A model generated the notes under the pieces. It was not told where the DNA came from and did not search any database. It was given only the letters and a program-made list of their open reading frames with translations. Below, in pieces: positions 28,974 to 37,550 of a stretch of 64,000 nucleotides of DNA. The position numbers were made by a program, and so were the translations under genes. Numbering within the stretch: position 1 is the first letter of the stretch; each line of letters begins with the position of its first letter. Location of the stretch: NCBI GenBank assembly GCA_015075445.1, contig JABTUJ010000003.1:302981-366980 (forward strand), read 5' to 3'. This stretch comes from Verrucomicrobiales bacterium. GTDB taxonomy: Bacteria > Verrucomicrobiota > Verrucomicrobiia > Limisphaerales > J093.

Positions 28974-30677
28974 TCATCGGCGCCGGAGCTTGGCCCCGGA
29001 GCTAATAGCCTTCGCTTTGGCCTGGAGTTCCTCCAGGGAAAGGATGGGTCGGGCCGCGGCGTCAGGCTGGGGCGGACGGTTGTGCGTGGCGCCGGGTCGG
29101 GCGTACCAGTACGTCACGGCGGAGTATCCGAGCAGGTTCCACGGCTGGCGGATGTCCGTGCCAAACGACGATTCCATGTCGAACACCAGCCGCTGGCTGA
29201 ACGGAATCGCATCCAGCGCCCGGGTCCGCGTGCAGATGTTGAAGCCGGTCGTCCACCCATCGAGCCCGCCGACGCGCACGTTCGCCAGGAAGGGCACGCT
29301 GAACTCGTCCCGGCGGGTCGGCACCTCGCCACCGGCCCAGCCGTAGTAGTCCTCGGTGCCGGTGCCGAAATGCGTCGGGAACCCCTTCTCCCACGCGCCG
29401 TCCACGTAGATCTTCTCGTCGCCCTCACCCCACCAGCTCCCCTGCGGATTGAGCACGGTCCACGCGTCGCCCACGAACACGCCCTGTCCCCGGATGTCGA
29501 TGAAGTTCCAGTCCTGAAACGGCGTGCCGGGCACCACGTCATCGGGACGCCAGCGCGCGTGGAAGTGCATCGAACGTTCCTCCCAATCCCAGCGAGCGGA
29601 AACGGTCTCGAGCGTCACATCGACGGGTTCACTGCCCAGGTTGAGCACCCGCAGTTCGGCTGAGCGCTGGTAGGGCATCACCCAACGGCTCACCAGGGTG
29701 CCCTCCGCCGTCACGGTGCGCTGCCACGTGTGAAAGGGATGGAGCGAGTCGGCGCTGCAGAAGAAGTCTCCCACCGGACACCATACCGTCTCGGCGCCGT
29801 CGAAGCGCAAAACCAGCACGGTCGAACGCAGGATGCCAGGTCGCGTCTGGGAGCCAGGCAGCCGCAGCGTGAACTGCCGTAACGCCGCCGGACCCACTGG
29901 GAGCGGAAGCTGAATCGCTTCGCCGGGCGACACGCGTTCCGACTGGCGAGCCGCCGTGCCGCTGGGTTCCGGCGGCGCGGTCAACACACGGCCGGCACGC
30001 TCGAGATCCGCGGAGGCCGCCGCGTGGCCGGCCCGCGTGAACGTCTCGACCGCCGTCCGTTCCGGATACGCGCGGTAGTTGATGATGAAATAGAAGGGCT
30101 TCGCCGCCATCGTGACCTTGCAGCCGCGCGCGAACGGGATCGGCACATAGGCGTTGCCCGCACGGGCCGTGGACTGGGCCAGCGGCGGACGGAACGTGCC
30201 TTCACCGCGAACGAACCGGATGAGCGATTCGTCGATCACCGGGGTGTCCGCGCCATCCAGGTAGATCCGCAGGTTCGGTCCCACCCGGTTCTGGAAATCG
30301 TAGTAGAAAAACGGCGTCCAGAACTTCGTGAGGCAACCGGGACCGTCGTGTTCCAGGATCACCCATTCCGTCTGGCCGTCCCGAACCTCGGTGCGGAGAA
30401 AGCCGATGCCGTCGCTGTCCGCAAACCAGCCTGTCGCCGTCTGGTCCGGCTGGTCGCGATGGGTCGAGGCCCGGTTGTAGCTCGAGGCCTGGAGCGATTG
30501 GTAAAGGGGCTGTGGCCACCGGGCCACGGCGGCGGGATCGGTCATCTCCGCCAGCAGCGAAGCCAGCGTGATGTCCTGCGCCTGGATCATCAGCGGGACA
30601 CAGCAGGCGAGGGTTCCCAAGCCCAAAGGTATCCACCCGGAGCGGGGTTTATGGCGGGTCAGATGGTGGTGGTTCAT
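28974..30677 (-). CDS. DUF2961 protein (GH172 family), secreted
   Basis: 567 residues from the ATG at 30677, which lies 29 bases inside the end of the upstream gene. A signal sequence (LGLGTLACCVPLMIQAQ) is followed by the DUF2961 double jelly-roll: SSYNRASTHRD, ILEHDGPGCLTKFWTP, YLDGADTPVI, PIPFARGCKVT, GEGDEKIYVDG and GTGTEDYYGWAGG. DUF2961 is now GH172, with known alpha-D-fructofuranosidase, difructose dianhydride and arabinan-active members working as hexamers. The acidic EDYYGW and GEGDEKI motifs are present. As last gene of the rhamnose-type locus it probably acts on a side-chain sugar; substrate unproven. Confidence 0.87.
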   Translation of the reverse strand: MNHHHLTRHKPRSGWIPLGLGTLACCVPLMIQAQDITLASLLAEMTDPAAVARWPQPLYQSLQASSYNRASTHRDQPDQTATGWFADSDGIGFLRTEVRDGQTEWVILEHDGPGCLTKFWTPFFYYDFQNRVGPNLRIYLDGADTPVIDESLIRFVRGEGTFRPPLAQSTARAGNAYVPIPFARGCKVTMAAKPFYFIINYRAYPERTAVETFTRAGHAAASADLERAGRVLTAPPEPSGTAARQSERVSPGEAIQLPLPVGPAALRQFTLRLPGSQTRPGILRSTVLVLRFDGAETVWCPVGDFFCSADSLHPFHTWQRTVTAEGTLVSRWVMPYQRSAELRVLNLGSEPVDVTLETVSARWDWEERSMHFHARWRPDDVVPGTPFQDWNFIDIRGQGVFVGDAWTVLNPQGSWWGEGDEKIYVDGAWEKGFPTHFGTGTEDYYGWAGGEVPTRRDEFSVPFLANVRVGGLDGWTTGFNICTRTRALDAIPFSQRLVFDMESSFGTDIRQPWNLLGYSAVTYWYARPGATHNRPPQPDAAARPILSLEELQAKAKAISSGAKLRRR

Positions 30678-33600
30678 AGGCCTTGATTTCGACGAGATGC
30701 ACACCCGGATTGAGGCTGTGATAAAGCAGATGGACCCCGATGAAACGGACCGCGCGCGGGGCGAAATCGAAACGGTCGCCCAACTCGGTCGCGGGCTGCG
30801 TGTTCGTACGCCGGTCACCGACCAGCGTCCACTGGTCCCCGTCCACGGACACTTCGACCGTGTACCGGTAATAGCGACCCCCGCCCCAGTAGGTCCACAC
30901 GTGCAAGCCGGTGAGCGTGTGCGCAGCCTCAAGATCGAGCGTGAACGTCTGCGGATAGGGATCCGCCTGCCAGCTCGACGACAGCTCCAGACGCCCGTCC
31001 ACCGCCCGCGCCGGCGGGTAGGCCGGCAGAGAACTCGAGGCGCTCGCCCGCTTGCCGGTGGTAAGATTCGTCTCCACGCCGCCGAACCGTGCCTGGAACG
31101 CCGCCTTCCTTTCCTCCGCCGTCCACAACGCGGGCGCGGCAATCACGACCGGCTTTTCGCCTCGGGCAACGAGCTCCGCCAGCCGACGCTCCGATTCGTG
31201 CCGGAACGCTGCCAGGACCGTGGCAAACGACAGCCGGGCCGGCCCGAGACGTTCTTCCTCGGCCGTGAGCCAGCCCGCTGGAGCCGGCGGGGCAGCGTGG
31301 CGCGGACCTGCCCAGAATCCCACTTCCTGTCGATACGCCCGCAGCAGATCCTGGAACGTGCGGTCGTGGACGCCCGGCCTTTCCCGCCAATCCAGATGCA
31401 GCCACGTGGCGTCCGGGCTGAGCCGCAGCCAGTCTCCCTCGCGCACCGAGCGGGCGGCGTCCGAGCGAAAGGCCAGCAGTTCGACAAACCACGGCACGCG
31501 GAGCACAAGATGCCGCGGGGGGTCGTGAAAGTGGCTCGCGATGGCAATCCGTGCCCCCTCCGACGTGAAGGTCAGCCGCGCGGAAATCCGGCCCATCTCC
31601 GTAGGCACATCACGGAACGCCACTTCCTGTCCGGCGATGGCCCAGGCGGGTGACAGCGCGGAAAACAGGTGGAGGTCACGCTGCCCCGGGTCCAGACCGG
31701 CACAGCCCCCGTGCTCGACCACGAGCAGGTTACGGGTCAGTTGCACGATCTTCGCCGCGGCCCAGGCGTGCGGTGGCGGGCAATCAATCGTGACCCGCCG
31801 ATCCTGCCACGGCTCGACCATGTTCTCGAAGCCTTCGTGCGTGGAACCGCTGTGCAGGAGCAGGTGATAGAAATCGCGCAACGCCCGCTCTGTTTCGCCC
31901 AGCAGGAGGTATTGCTCGATGAGGTTGGCAGTGACGTACTGATGCAGGTGCTGGCCGTTGCGATAGGTCATGATGCCCTCGCGGTAACGGTCGCGGCGGA
32001 TGGCTGCCAATGTGGCAGCGACCCGGGGATCGGTCGGACCGAGCACTTCCGTGGGGTAAACCAACAGCATGTTCTCCCAGTCCTGGTCCGTCTGGAACTC
32101 GGCAAAGCCGGCCCGCGCAGCCGGTCCCGTGACGAACGAATACACGCCCGTGGGCACGTAGCCGTCGGCACCGACGCTGGCGTCGAGCGCCCGCAGGAAC
32201 GCGGCGAGATAGGCGTCGTGCAGCGACTGCCAGGCCTCGGCATCGGCCGCTTCCCCCAAGTCGCGGGCCATCCGAACGGCCGTCCGCAAACCGAGCAGGT
32301 TCCAGAGGTTGTGGCTCGTGTAGCGGCCCTGGATCATCTCGGCGTCGTAAGGCCAGGCCGGTGGCATCAACCCGAACGCGTCTGCCGCACGCGCCTGCCG
32401 CGTCCACTCGATGGCCCGGCGGAGCGCCGGCCACAGGCTCCGCGCCTGCTCCCGGTCCCGCGTCATCAGGTAGTGATGTGCCAGCGCGTAAACCATGTGG
32501 CCGTGGGATGACCACAGCTTCGCCCCGTGAGACAGGCTGGTGTCGCAGAACAACCCATCCTCCAGCTGCCGCTTCAGAATCTGTGGGAAGCTCTGGGCCG
32601 CGAACTCCGGATGCCCCGTGCCGTCGTAGGCCAGGCGCATGTCCACAAAGTCGATCATGAAGAAATCCGGGTACGGCAGGCCGCTGGTCTGGAACCGCTC
32701 GCCGCCGCGTTCCCGCGTGGCCAGCAACAGATGCACGAGACTCGCGCGCCAGGCGGCGTTGAGCCGCGGTTCGGGCAGGTCAAACCGCGCGCCCTTCCCC
32801 AGAAGTTCTTTCCAATAGCCGATCGTCCGCTCGCGATAGATCGCGTAGGAAGCCCTCTCGATGCGTTCGCGAAACTCCGCCTCCGCCACGGGCACCGGCA
32901 CCCGGGGCATCTTGAACACCAACTCACGCTCCTCGCCCGCGGCCAGCGCGAAACCGTAGCGTGTCAGGCACACCTCGGCCCGCTCCGTGACGAACTCGGC
33001 CGCTCCCACGAACGGCTGCTCATAGGCCACTCCCGGCACCCGTTCGCGCCGGGCCCCCGGTGGAAAGCAGTACACCAGACAACCGTCGCGAAAGACCGAC
33101 CCCTCACTCATCTCGTAGCGCCAGTCCGGAGAGAACTCCGTGCCCCCGGAACGCGTGTCTTGCCCGGAATGCCGCAGCGCCGCGGCGAACACGGCACGGG
33201 CCGGCTGTTCCGAAGCGTTGCGCACCTTCACGCGGACGAACTGCAGCGTGTTGGAGGACGACCCGCCTTCGACCACCGCGCCGAACATCTCCAACTCGTA
33301 CCGGACCGCGCCGTCCCGCCAACCGGCCTGCACCACCGGGATCCAGCCTTCCAGAAAGGTCTTCTGTCGGACCAACACCGGTCGGAGTGGTTCGCCATAG
33401 AAAAAGCAAAGCTCCGCGTGCCGCGTGTACAGCGCCCCATCAAACGTCACCTGCACCGCGTCCGGCATGTAGGGAACCCCGATCACGGTGGTGGACTTGC
33501 CCAAGTAGCACCACTCCTGCTCCGGATCATCGGTCCCCGGATCGAGCATCGCCCCCAGGACCCCGCCGGCCACCACGACAGCCAGCAGCACTCGACCCAG

Positions 33601-33693
33601 GTTACCGACGCGACGGTGATGCCGCTTCCACGAGCACCCCAGAGGTTCGCCCGCGGTCGGGAATCCGTGTAATCCATGTAATCCGCGGTCCAT
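30649..33693 (-). CDS. (alpha/alpha)6-barrel glycosidase-like protein with C-terminal F5/8 type C domain
   Basis: About 1014 residues from the ATG at 33693, which sits in the loop of a REP-like palindrome; another ATG at 33774 adds 27 residues. A basic stretch and signal anchor (RVLLAVVVAGGVLGAML) are followed by a beta-sandwich (about 60-270), a helical barrel with SHGAKLWSSHGHMVYALAHHYLMTRD, SHNLWNLLGLRTAV and DQDWENMLLVYP, and a discoidin (F5/8 C) carbohydrate-binding domain (about 890-1010: KRASASSSLPAYPPARAVDG, LTGLHVWTYWGGGRYYRYTVEVS). The family is not known to me by number; the fold suggests action on acidic or deoxy-sugars. It is 173 bases or more from RhaM upstream and overlaps GH172 by 29 bases. 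Confidence 0.72.
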   Translation of the reverse strand: MDRGLHGLHGFPTAGEPLGCSWKRHHRRVGNLGRVLLAVVVAGGVLGAMLDPGTDDPEQEWCYLGKSTTVIGVPYMPDAVQVTFDGALYTRHAELCFFYGEPLRPVLVRQKTFLEGWIPVVQAGWRDGAVRYELEMFGAVVEGGSSSNTLQFVRVKVRNASEQPARAVFAAALRHSGQDTRSGGTEFSPDWRYEMSEGSVFRDGCLVYCFPPGARRERVPGVAYEQPFVGAAEFVTERAEVCLTRYGFALAAGEERELVFKMPRVPVPVAEAEFRERIERASYAIYRERTIGYWKELLGKGARFDLPEPRLNAAWRASLVHLLLATRERGGERFQTSGLPYPDFFMIDFVDMRLAYDGTGHPEFAAQSFPQILKRQLEDGLFCDTSLSHGAKLWSSHGHMVYALAHHYLMTRDREQARSLWPALRRAIEWTRQARAADAFGLMPPAWPYDAEMIQGRYTSHNLWNLLGLRTAVRMARDLGEAADAEAWQSLHDAYLAAFLRALDASVGADGYVPTGVYSFVTGPAARAGFAEFQTDQDWENMLLVYPTEVLGPTDPRVAATLAAIRRDRYREGIMTYRNGQHLHQYVTANLIEQYLLLGETERALRDFYHLLLHSGSTHEGFENMVEPWQDRRVTIDCPPPHAWAAAKIVQLTRNLLVVEHGGCAGLDPGQRDLHLFSALSPAWAIAGQEVAFRDVPTEMGRISARLTFTSEGARIAIASHFHDPPRHLVLRVPWFVELLAFRSDAARSVREGDWLRLSPDATWLHLDWRERPGVHDRTFQDLLRAYRQEVGFWAGPRHAAPPAPAGWLTAEEERLGPARLSFATVLAAFRHESERRLAELVARGEKPVVIAAPALWTAEERKAAFQARFGGVETNLTTGKRASASSSLPAYPPARAVDGRLELSSSWQADPYPQTFTLDLEAAHTLTGLHVWTYWGGGRYYRYTVEVSVDGDQWTLVGDRRTNTQPATELGDRFDFAPRAVRFIGVHLLYHSLNPGVHLVEIKAYEPPPSDPP

Positions 33694-33737
33694 GGTGGTC
33701 GTGGACGCTGACCGCGGATCTCGCGGGTTACACCGAT
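33663..33737. repeat. REP-like imperfect palindrome at a gene start
   Basis: Left arm 33663-33690 and right arm 33710-33737 match at 22 of 28 positions as inverted repeats (ATCCGTGTAA... and its complement), with a 19-base loop containing a CAT that is the likely start ATG of the minus-strand gene. Motifs of the type ATCCGTGTAATCCGTG are common intergenic repeats in Planctomycetes and Verrucomicrobiota. Confidence 0.75.
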
Positions 33738-33947
33738 GAAGCCAGGTGGTGATGCGGGTGAACGCCAATGCCATGGTTGGTTGTGTTCTTTGTTCCGCTG
33801 TCATTGCCTCTTCGCCCATGCGTCCGCTGCCGAGACTCATGATCCATTCCTCAGGACGCCCCCCCTCGGCCCAATTCCCGATGTCCGTAATCTGCGGAGG
33901 ATCCGGGGCGAGGCCTTTCTCCGCCGATTGCGAACATAGGGGATTAG

Positions 33948-34286
33948 TCAATCCAGATGGAACACCTCGGTCATACCCACCCACCATTCCTCCGGGGCGC
34001 GGTCGGTGAGCGGTTGCTGACACGGCTTGCAGAGCGCCCACCAACGCTGGGTCGTCGGGTCCGCCGCCATCGCCGCCATGTCGGCCGCGAAGTCGGTGCC
34101 GATGTACTCAAAGTAGCTGAACAGGTAATGCCGGCCGTCCTCGAGCTGCCGGAGGTAGATCGAGTAGTTCCGGATGTTGCACGCGGTGATGCGCTGCAGC
34201 ACGTCCGGCCACACCGCGGCGTGCAGGCGCTCGTATTCGTCAACTTTGTCGGCCCGCAGGCCGATCACCATTCCGTAGCGTTTCAT
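33948..34286 (-). CDS. rhaM: L-rhamnose mutarotase
   Basis: 112 residues, the normal length. YGMVIGLRADKVDEYERLHAAVWPDVL carries the catalytic His22, and NYSIYLRQLEDGRHYLFSYFEYIG and PEEWWVGMTEVFHLD are family features. It speeds anomer exchange of L-rhamnose (or L-fucose) in the cytoplasm. The ATG overlaps the rhaT stop by four bases, so transporter and mutarotase are translated together. No isomerase, kinase or aldolase for rhamnose is in the window; these must be elsewhere. Confidence 0.92.
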   Translation of the reverse strand: MKRYGMVIGLRADKVDEYERLHAAVWPDVLQRITACNIRNYSIYLRQLEDGRHYLFSYFEYIGTDFAADMAAMAADPTTQRWWALCKPCQQPLTDRAPEEWWVGMTEVFHLD

Positions 34287-35383
34287 GGCATCGTCTCCGC
34301 CGGGCTGGCCGCGGGCGCCGTTCCGGCCTGTTCACCTTGATGGTTTCCGTAGGTCAGCAACAACACCGCGGCCACCAGCACCGCCAGGGCGAGGCGGACC
34401 GTCTCCCGGGTCACGCGCCGGCACGTCTGCCATTCGCGCAACACCACCCCGACCACATTGCTGAACAGCACCAGCATGATCATGTGGATCGCCCAGCTCG
34501 TGAACTGGTAATGCCCCATCCGCACATGGCCGAGGTTGTAGAAGAAGAACTGGCCGTACCAGAGCGTTCCGGTCGCCAGCGCCATCCCCCAGTTCACCGG
34601 CAGGCTCGCCTTCTCCGGCCCAGGAGGCAGTTCGATCAACTCGCCCAACGTCCGGTGCCGCTGGTGCAGGTACAGGCAGTAGATCGCGGTGGTCAGAAAG
34701 GCGCCGGTGTTCGAGAAGATGTAGATCACGTTGCCCTGCCACATCCCCGCCCCGTGCCGGACCGCGGTGTCCGCGATGGGCTGGCCGGCCTCCAGCGCGA
34801 ATCCGTAGACCGCCGACAGCACCCCAGCCAGCAGGGAAAGGGCAAGCCCCTTGGTCAGCGCAAACTCGCCGCGCCCGCTCTCGGCCGTGAGGTTCAGTTC
34901 CTTGAGGCGCCCCGCCAGACCGGTGAGGGCGATCCCGACCGTCCCGACCACGATGCCAGCGATGATCCAGCCCGCGCCGGGCCGGCTGAGCAGCGTGCCC
35001 AGCGTTCCCCGGACCAGCGGCGGAATCAGCGTGCCCAACACACTCGAGAGGCCGACCGCGATGGCGTAGGTGAGCGAGAACCCGATGTAGCGGATGGCGA
35101 TCCCGAACGCGGTGCCACCAATTCCATAGGCGGCCCCAAGCAGGAACGAGTTCCGCATGGCCTCGCGCGGTGCTTCCCGCAGCACCGTGGCCAGATCCGG
35201 GATGGTCAGCATCGCTCCCAGAATGGGCAGCAGGAACCAGCAAAACGACGCCTGGGTCAGCCAGTAGCTCTGCCACGACCAGCGCCGCACGCGCTTCTGC
35301 GGGGTGTAACACGTCGCGGCGAACGCCGCGCCAATCCCATGGAGGAACACACCCAACAGCGGATGCGGAGCAACTGGATTCAT
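34283..35383 (-). CDS. rhaT: L-rhamnose/proton symporter
   Basis: 366 residues and about ten membrane helices, like Escherichia RhaT. Signatures: HGIGAAFAATCYTPQKRVRRWSWQSYW at the start, GAAYGIGGTAFGIAIRYIGFSLTYAIAVGLSSVLGTLIPP, and NLGHVRMGHYQFTSWAIHM near the end. It imports L-rhamnose with protons across the inner membrane. Upstream there are 131 bases with no gene, so a promoter may lie there. The fit to the family is very good. It links the locus to rhamnose-containing glycans such as pectin rhamnogalacturonan or algal polysaccharide. Confidence 0.95.
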   Translation of the reverse strand: MNPVAPHPLLGVFLHGIGAAFAATCYTPQKRVRRWSWQSYWLTQASFCWFLLPILGAMLTIPDLATVLREAPREAMRNSFLLGAAYGIGGTAFGIAIRYIGFSLTYAIAVGLSSVLGTLIPPLVRGTLGTLLSRPGAGWIIAGIVVGTVGIALTGLAGRLKELNLTAESGRGEFALTKGLALSLLAGVLSAVYGFALEAGQPIADTAVRHGAGMWQGNVIYIFSNTGAFLTTAIYCLYLHQRHRTLGELIELPPGPEKASLPVNWGMALATGTLWYGQFFFYNLGHVRMGHYQFTSWAIHMIMLVLFSNVVGVVLREWQTCRRVTRETVRLALAVLVAAVLLLTYGNHQGEQAGTAPAASPAETMP

Positions 35384-35514
35384 GCAGGGTCAGTTGGACA
35401 GTGGGATCGGCCGGGGGGAACAAGGAAGAGCCGCGGCGACCTTCCAGCCGCCACCACCGCCGCAAGTCTCATGGCTCCACGCTCTCGTCATTGGGCCCCG
35501 CGGATCGTTCCGGC

Positions 35515-36363
35515 TCAGACTCTCGCTTTCTCGTACAAGAAGCTCACGAACGCCGAGCAGGCCACGAGCATGAACGTCGCGTCCGGCTTCGTCAGAGCTG
35601 ACTCATCGAGCAGGGCATGCCTGATCCCGTTCGCATCGTTGGTGTAGCCGTACAAGCTGGAAAAGGCCTTCTGGAGTGCTGGATGAAGCCCAGGAACGTT
35701 CTTCAACGCATCCCCGAGGGTAGCCTTGGGCTGACATGAGACTTCACGACACGCCGCCTCAACTGCGGAAATTGATTCCTTGATCGAGTTGCGGTAGTCG
35801 GGCTGCGCCCTGTCACTGAGCAGGGACAAAGCCGCATTGAAATGCGCCCGCACCGGCGGAGCTCCCACCTCAAGTGCCTTCTGTAGCGCGGCGATCTGAT
35901 TCTTGTCTGTGATTTCCAGTATCTCTTGACCGACCAAGCGATAGGCGGAATTCATGCGCTCCAGCGTCTCGTTGAGACTCTCCGCGATCTCACTCGAGAT
36001 GAACGAATCCGGATCTTTCGCCATGAACTCGATGAAGTCGAAAACCTCGTACCACTTGCAGCCAAAAAAGTGCGCCTTGAGTCTGTCGTAAGCTCCGGCT
36101 TGAGCACCTCTCCGATCAAACTCTGGCAGATCATCCACATCTGCGTTAAAGAGGTGAGTCCACATGCGCTCGATGAGGTCGTTGATCCGCTTGCTTGCCT
36201 GCTTCCATCCGTAGACAAAGTCGAAGCGCGTCCAGCTATCCCAAACCCGGAGCTTCAGCACGTTCCATAGAGCGGTTCGCAACTCCGGAGAGACGATCTC
36301 CCTCTGGAAAGCCTGTTCAGCAGCCGTGTGGCCGTAGCGTTGCGAGAATAGCGCCATGATCAT
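35515..36363 (-). CDS. AbiJ-like (AbiJ-NTD4) abortive-infection-type protein
   Basis: 282 residues from MIMALFSQRYGH; the frame upstream is the shadow of the next gene. The N-terminal part (about 3-150; LFSQRYGHTAAEQAFQREIVSPELRTALWNVLKL) resembles the AbiJ-NTD4 domain of abortive-infection proteins. The C-terminal part has YGYTNDANGIRHALLDE and TFMLVACSAFVSFLYE, resembling the HEPN-type end with an Arg-His pair. Base use differs: two 60-base blocks inside it have 31 and 32 G or C, against 44 in a block of the neighbouring gene, suggesting transfer. The ATG overlaps the URO-D-like stop by ATGA. Function as defence is inferred from the family. Confidence 0.78.
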   Translation of the reverse strand: MIMALFSQRYGHTAAEQAFQREIVSPELRTALWNVLKLRVWDSWTRFDFVYGWKQASKRINDLIERMWTHLFNADVDDLPEFDRRGAQAGAYDRLKAHFFGCKWYEVFDFIEFMAKDPDSFISSEIAESLNETLERMNSAYRLVGQEILEITDKNQIAALQKALEVGAPPVRAHFNAALSLLSDRAQPDYRNSIKESISAVEAACREVSCQPKATLGDALKNVPGLHPALQKAFSSLYGYTNDANGIRHALLDESALTKPDATFMLVACSAFVSFLYEKARV

Positions 36364-37550
36364 ACATTGACCAACCGCAGCGGATAGGTGCCGAACTCGC
36401 GCACCAGTTTCACGATGTAATCGTAGGTGGTCCCCGACACCGCGCTGCTCACCGAGTGGTCCGATTGGAAGATGTAGCCGCCTCCGTGCGCCGCCCCGAG
36501 CTTGCGCAGCACCTCCCGCCGGATCGCCACGCGGTCCCCCGACTCCCACACCCGCATGTCGCTATTGCCGCAGAAACCCAGCCGGTGCCCGTAGCGCTCC
36601 CGCAGGTCCACCACGTCCATGCCCGCCTTGGCTTCCAACGGATTGTAGGCATCGATGCCCAGCTCGATGAAGTCCGGGAGCAGGGCGTGGACATTGCCAC
36701 AGCCATGATAGATGACCGGCAACCCCGCCGCATGGACGGCCCGGATCATGCGGTCCACCCACGGCTTGAAATGCCGGCGCCAATAGGCGGGCGACATGAA
36801 GGTGCCTTTCTTGTAGGCCACATCGCCCCAGATCACAAAGCCGTCGAGTAACCCCCGCCCCGCCGCGAGTTCCGCCTCCGCCATCGCCAGGTAGAACGCC
36901 CCAAGCCGGTCAATCACCGCCCCCATCCGCTCGGGATACTCGCCCATCCACAGCAGGGCGTTGACCTGTCCAATCAGCCGCGTGAGGCATTCGCTCACCT
37001 CGATCATGCTGCCGTAGACCGGGAAGTCAGGGCGCAGCGACTTCACGGTCTCGATCCAGGCGGGCGAGTTGCGTTGAAAGCCATCGCCCACGCCCGCAAT
37101 TTGGTTGTCGCCCGCCGCCAGGAACCGTCGCGGATCGGTCGCCGCATCGAACTCGACGTGCTCGAGCTTGTCGAAGGTGTCCACTTCCCACGCTGTCATC
37201 TCGGGCATGGGATGCGCGAAATGCTTGTGCATCATCGCGCCGAAGCCGGTCTTCACGACCACTTCCTCCGCATCCTCCTTGAGCGTCTCGAACGGGCGGA
37301 TCCACGGGTCCATGTTCGGGACCGTGACAATCCAGTCCAGGTCGTAGTGGTAGTAGGGATCGGCGTCGGCAGGTAAGCCGAGCTCGCGGCGCCAGCGCTC
37401 CTTGAAGCTGCCCCAGAAGAAGTCGCTGATCGGCACGCGATCTGGCTCCTCATGCCGCAGCGCGCGGTTCATGCGTTCGAGCTTGCGCCGCGTGTTCGCG
37501 CCGCGGTCGGAAACCGCCGTGTCCTTGCCGAAGGTCTCGAACATGCTCAT
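36360..37550 (-). CDS. uroporphyrinogen decarboxylase (URO-D) family protein in a sugar operon
   Basis: 396 residues from MSMFETFGKD at 37550; coupled by ATGA to the DUF5703 gene upstream and the AbiJ-like gene downstream. It has the URO-D barrel: NRALRHEEPDRVPISDFFWGS, VIYHGCGNVHALLPDFIELGIDAYNPLEAKAGMDV, LGFCGNSDMRVW. The HGCGN and NPLE motifs fit the diverged URO-D/MtaA/CmuA group rather than HemE (no FLPG-type N-terminal substrate motif). Such copies occur repeatedly in Verrucomicrobiota and Lentisphaerae sugar loci; their reaction is unknown. Cys in the HGCG motif could bind zinc as in methyltransferases. Confidence 0.85.
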   Translation of the reverse strand: MSMFETFGKDTAVSDRGANTRRKLERMNRALRHEEPDRVPISDFFWGSFKERWRRELGLPADADPYYHYDLDWIVTVPNMDPWIRPFETLKEDAEEVVVKTGFGAMMHKHFAHPMPEMTAWEVDTFDKLEHVEFDAATDPRRFLAAGDNQIAGVGDGFQRNSPAWIETVKSLRPDFPVYGSMIEVSECLTRLIGQVNALLWMGEYPERMGAVIDRLGAFYLAMAEAELAAGRGLLDGFVIWGDVAYKKGTFMSPAYWRRHFKPWVDRMIRAVHAAGLPVIYHGCGNVHALLPDFIELGIDAYNPLEAKAGMDVVDLRERYGHRLGFCGNSDMRVWESGDRVAIRREVLRKLGAAHGGGYIFQSDHSVSSAVSGTTYDYIVKLVREFGTYPLRLVNV

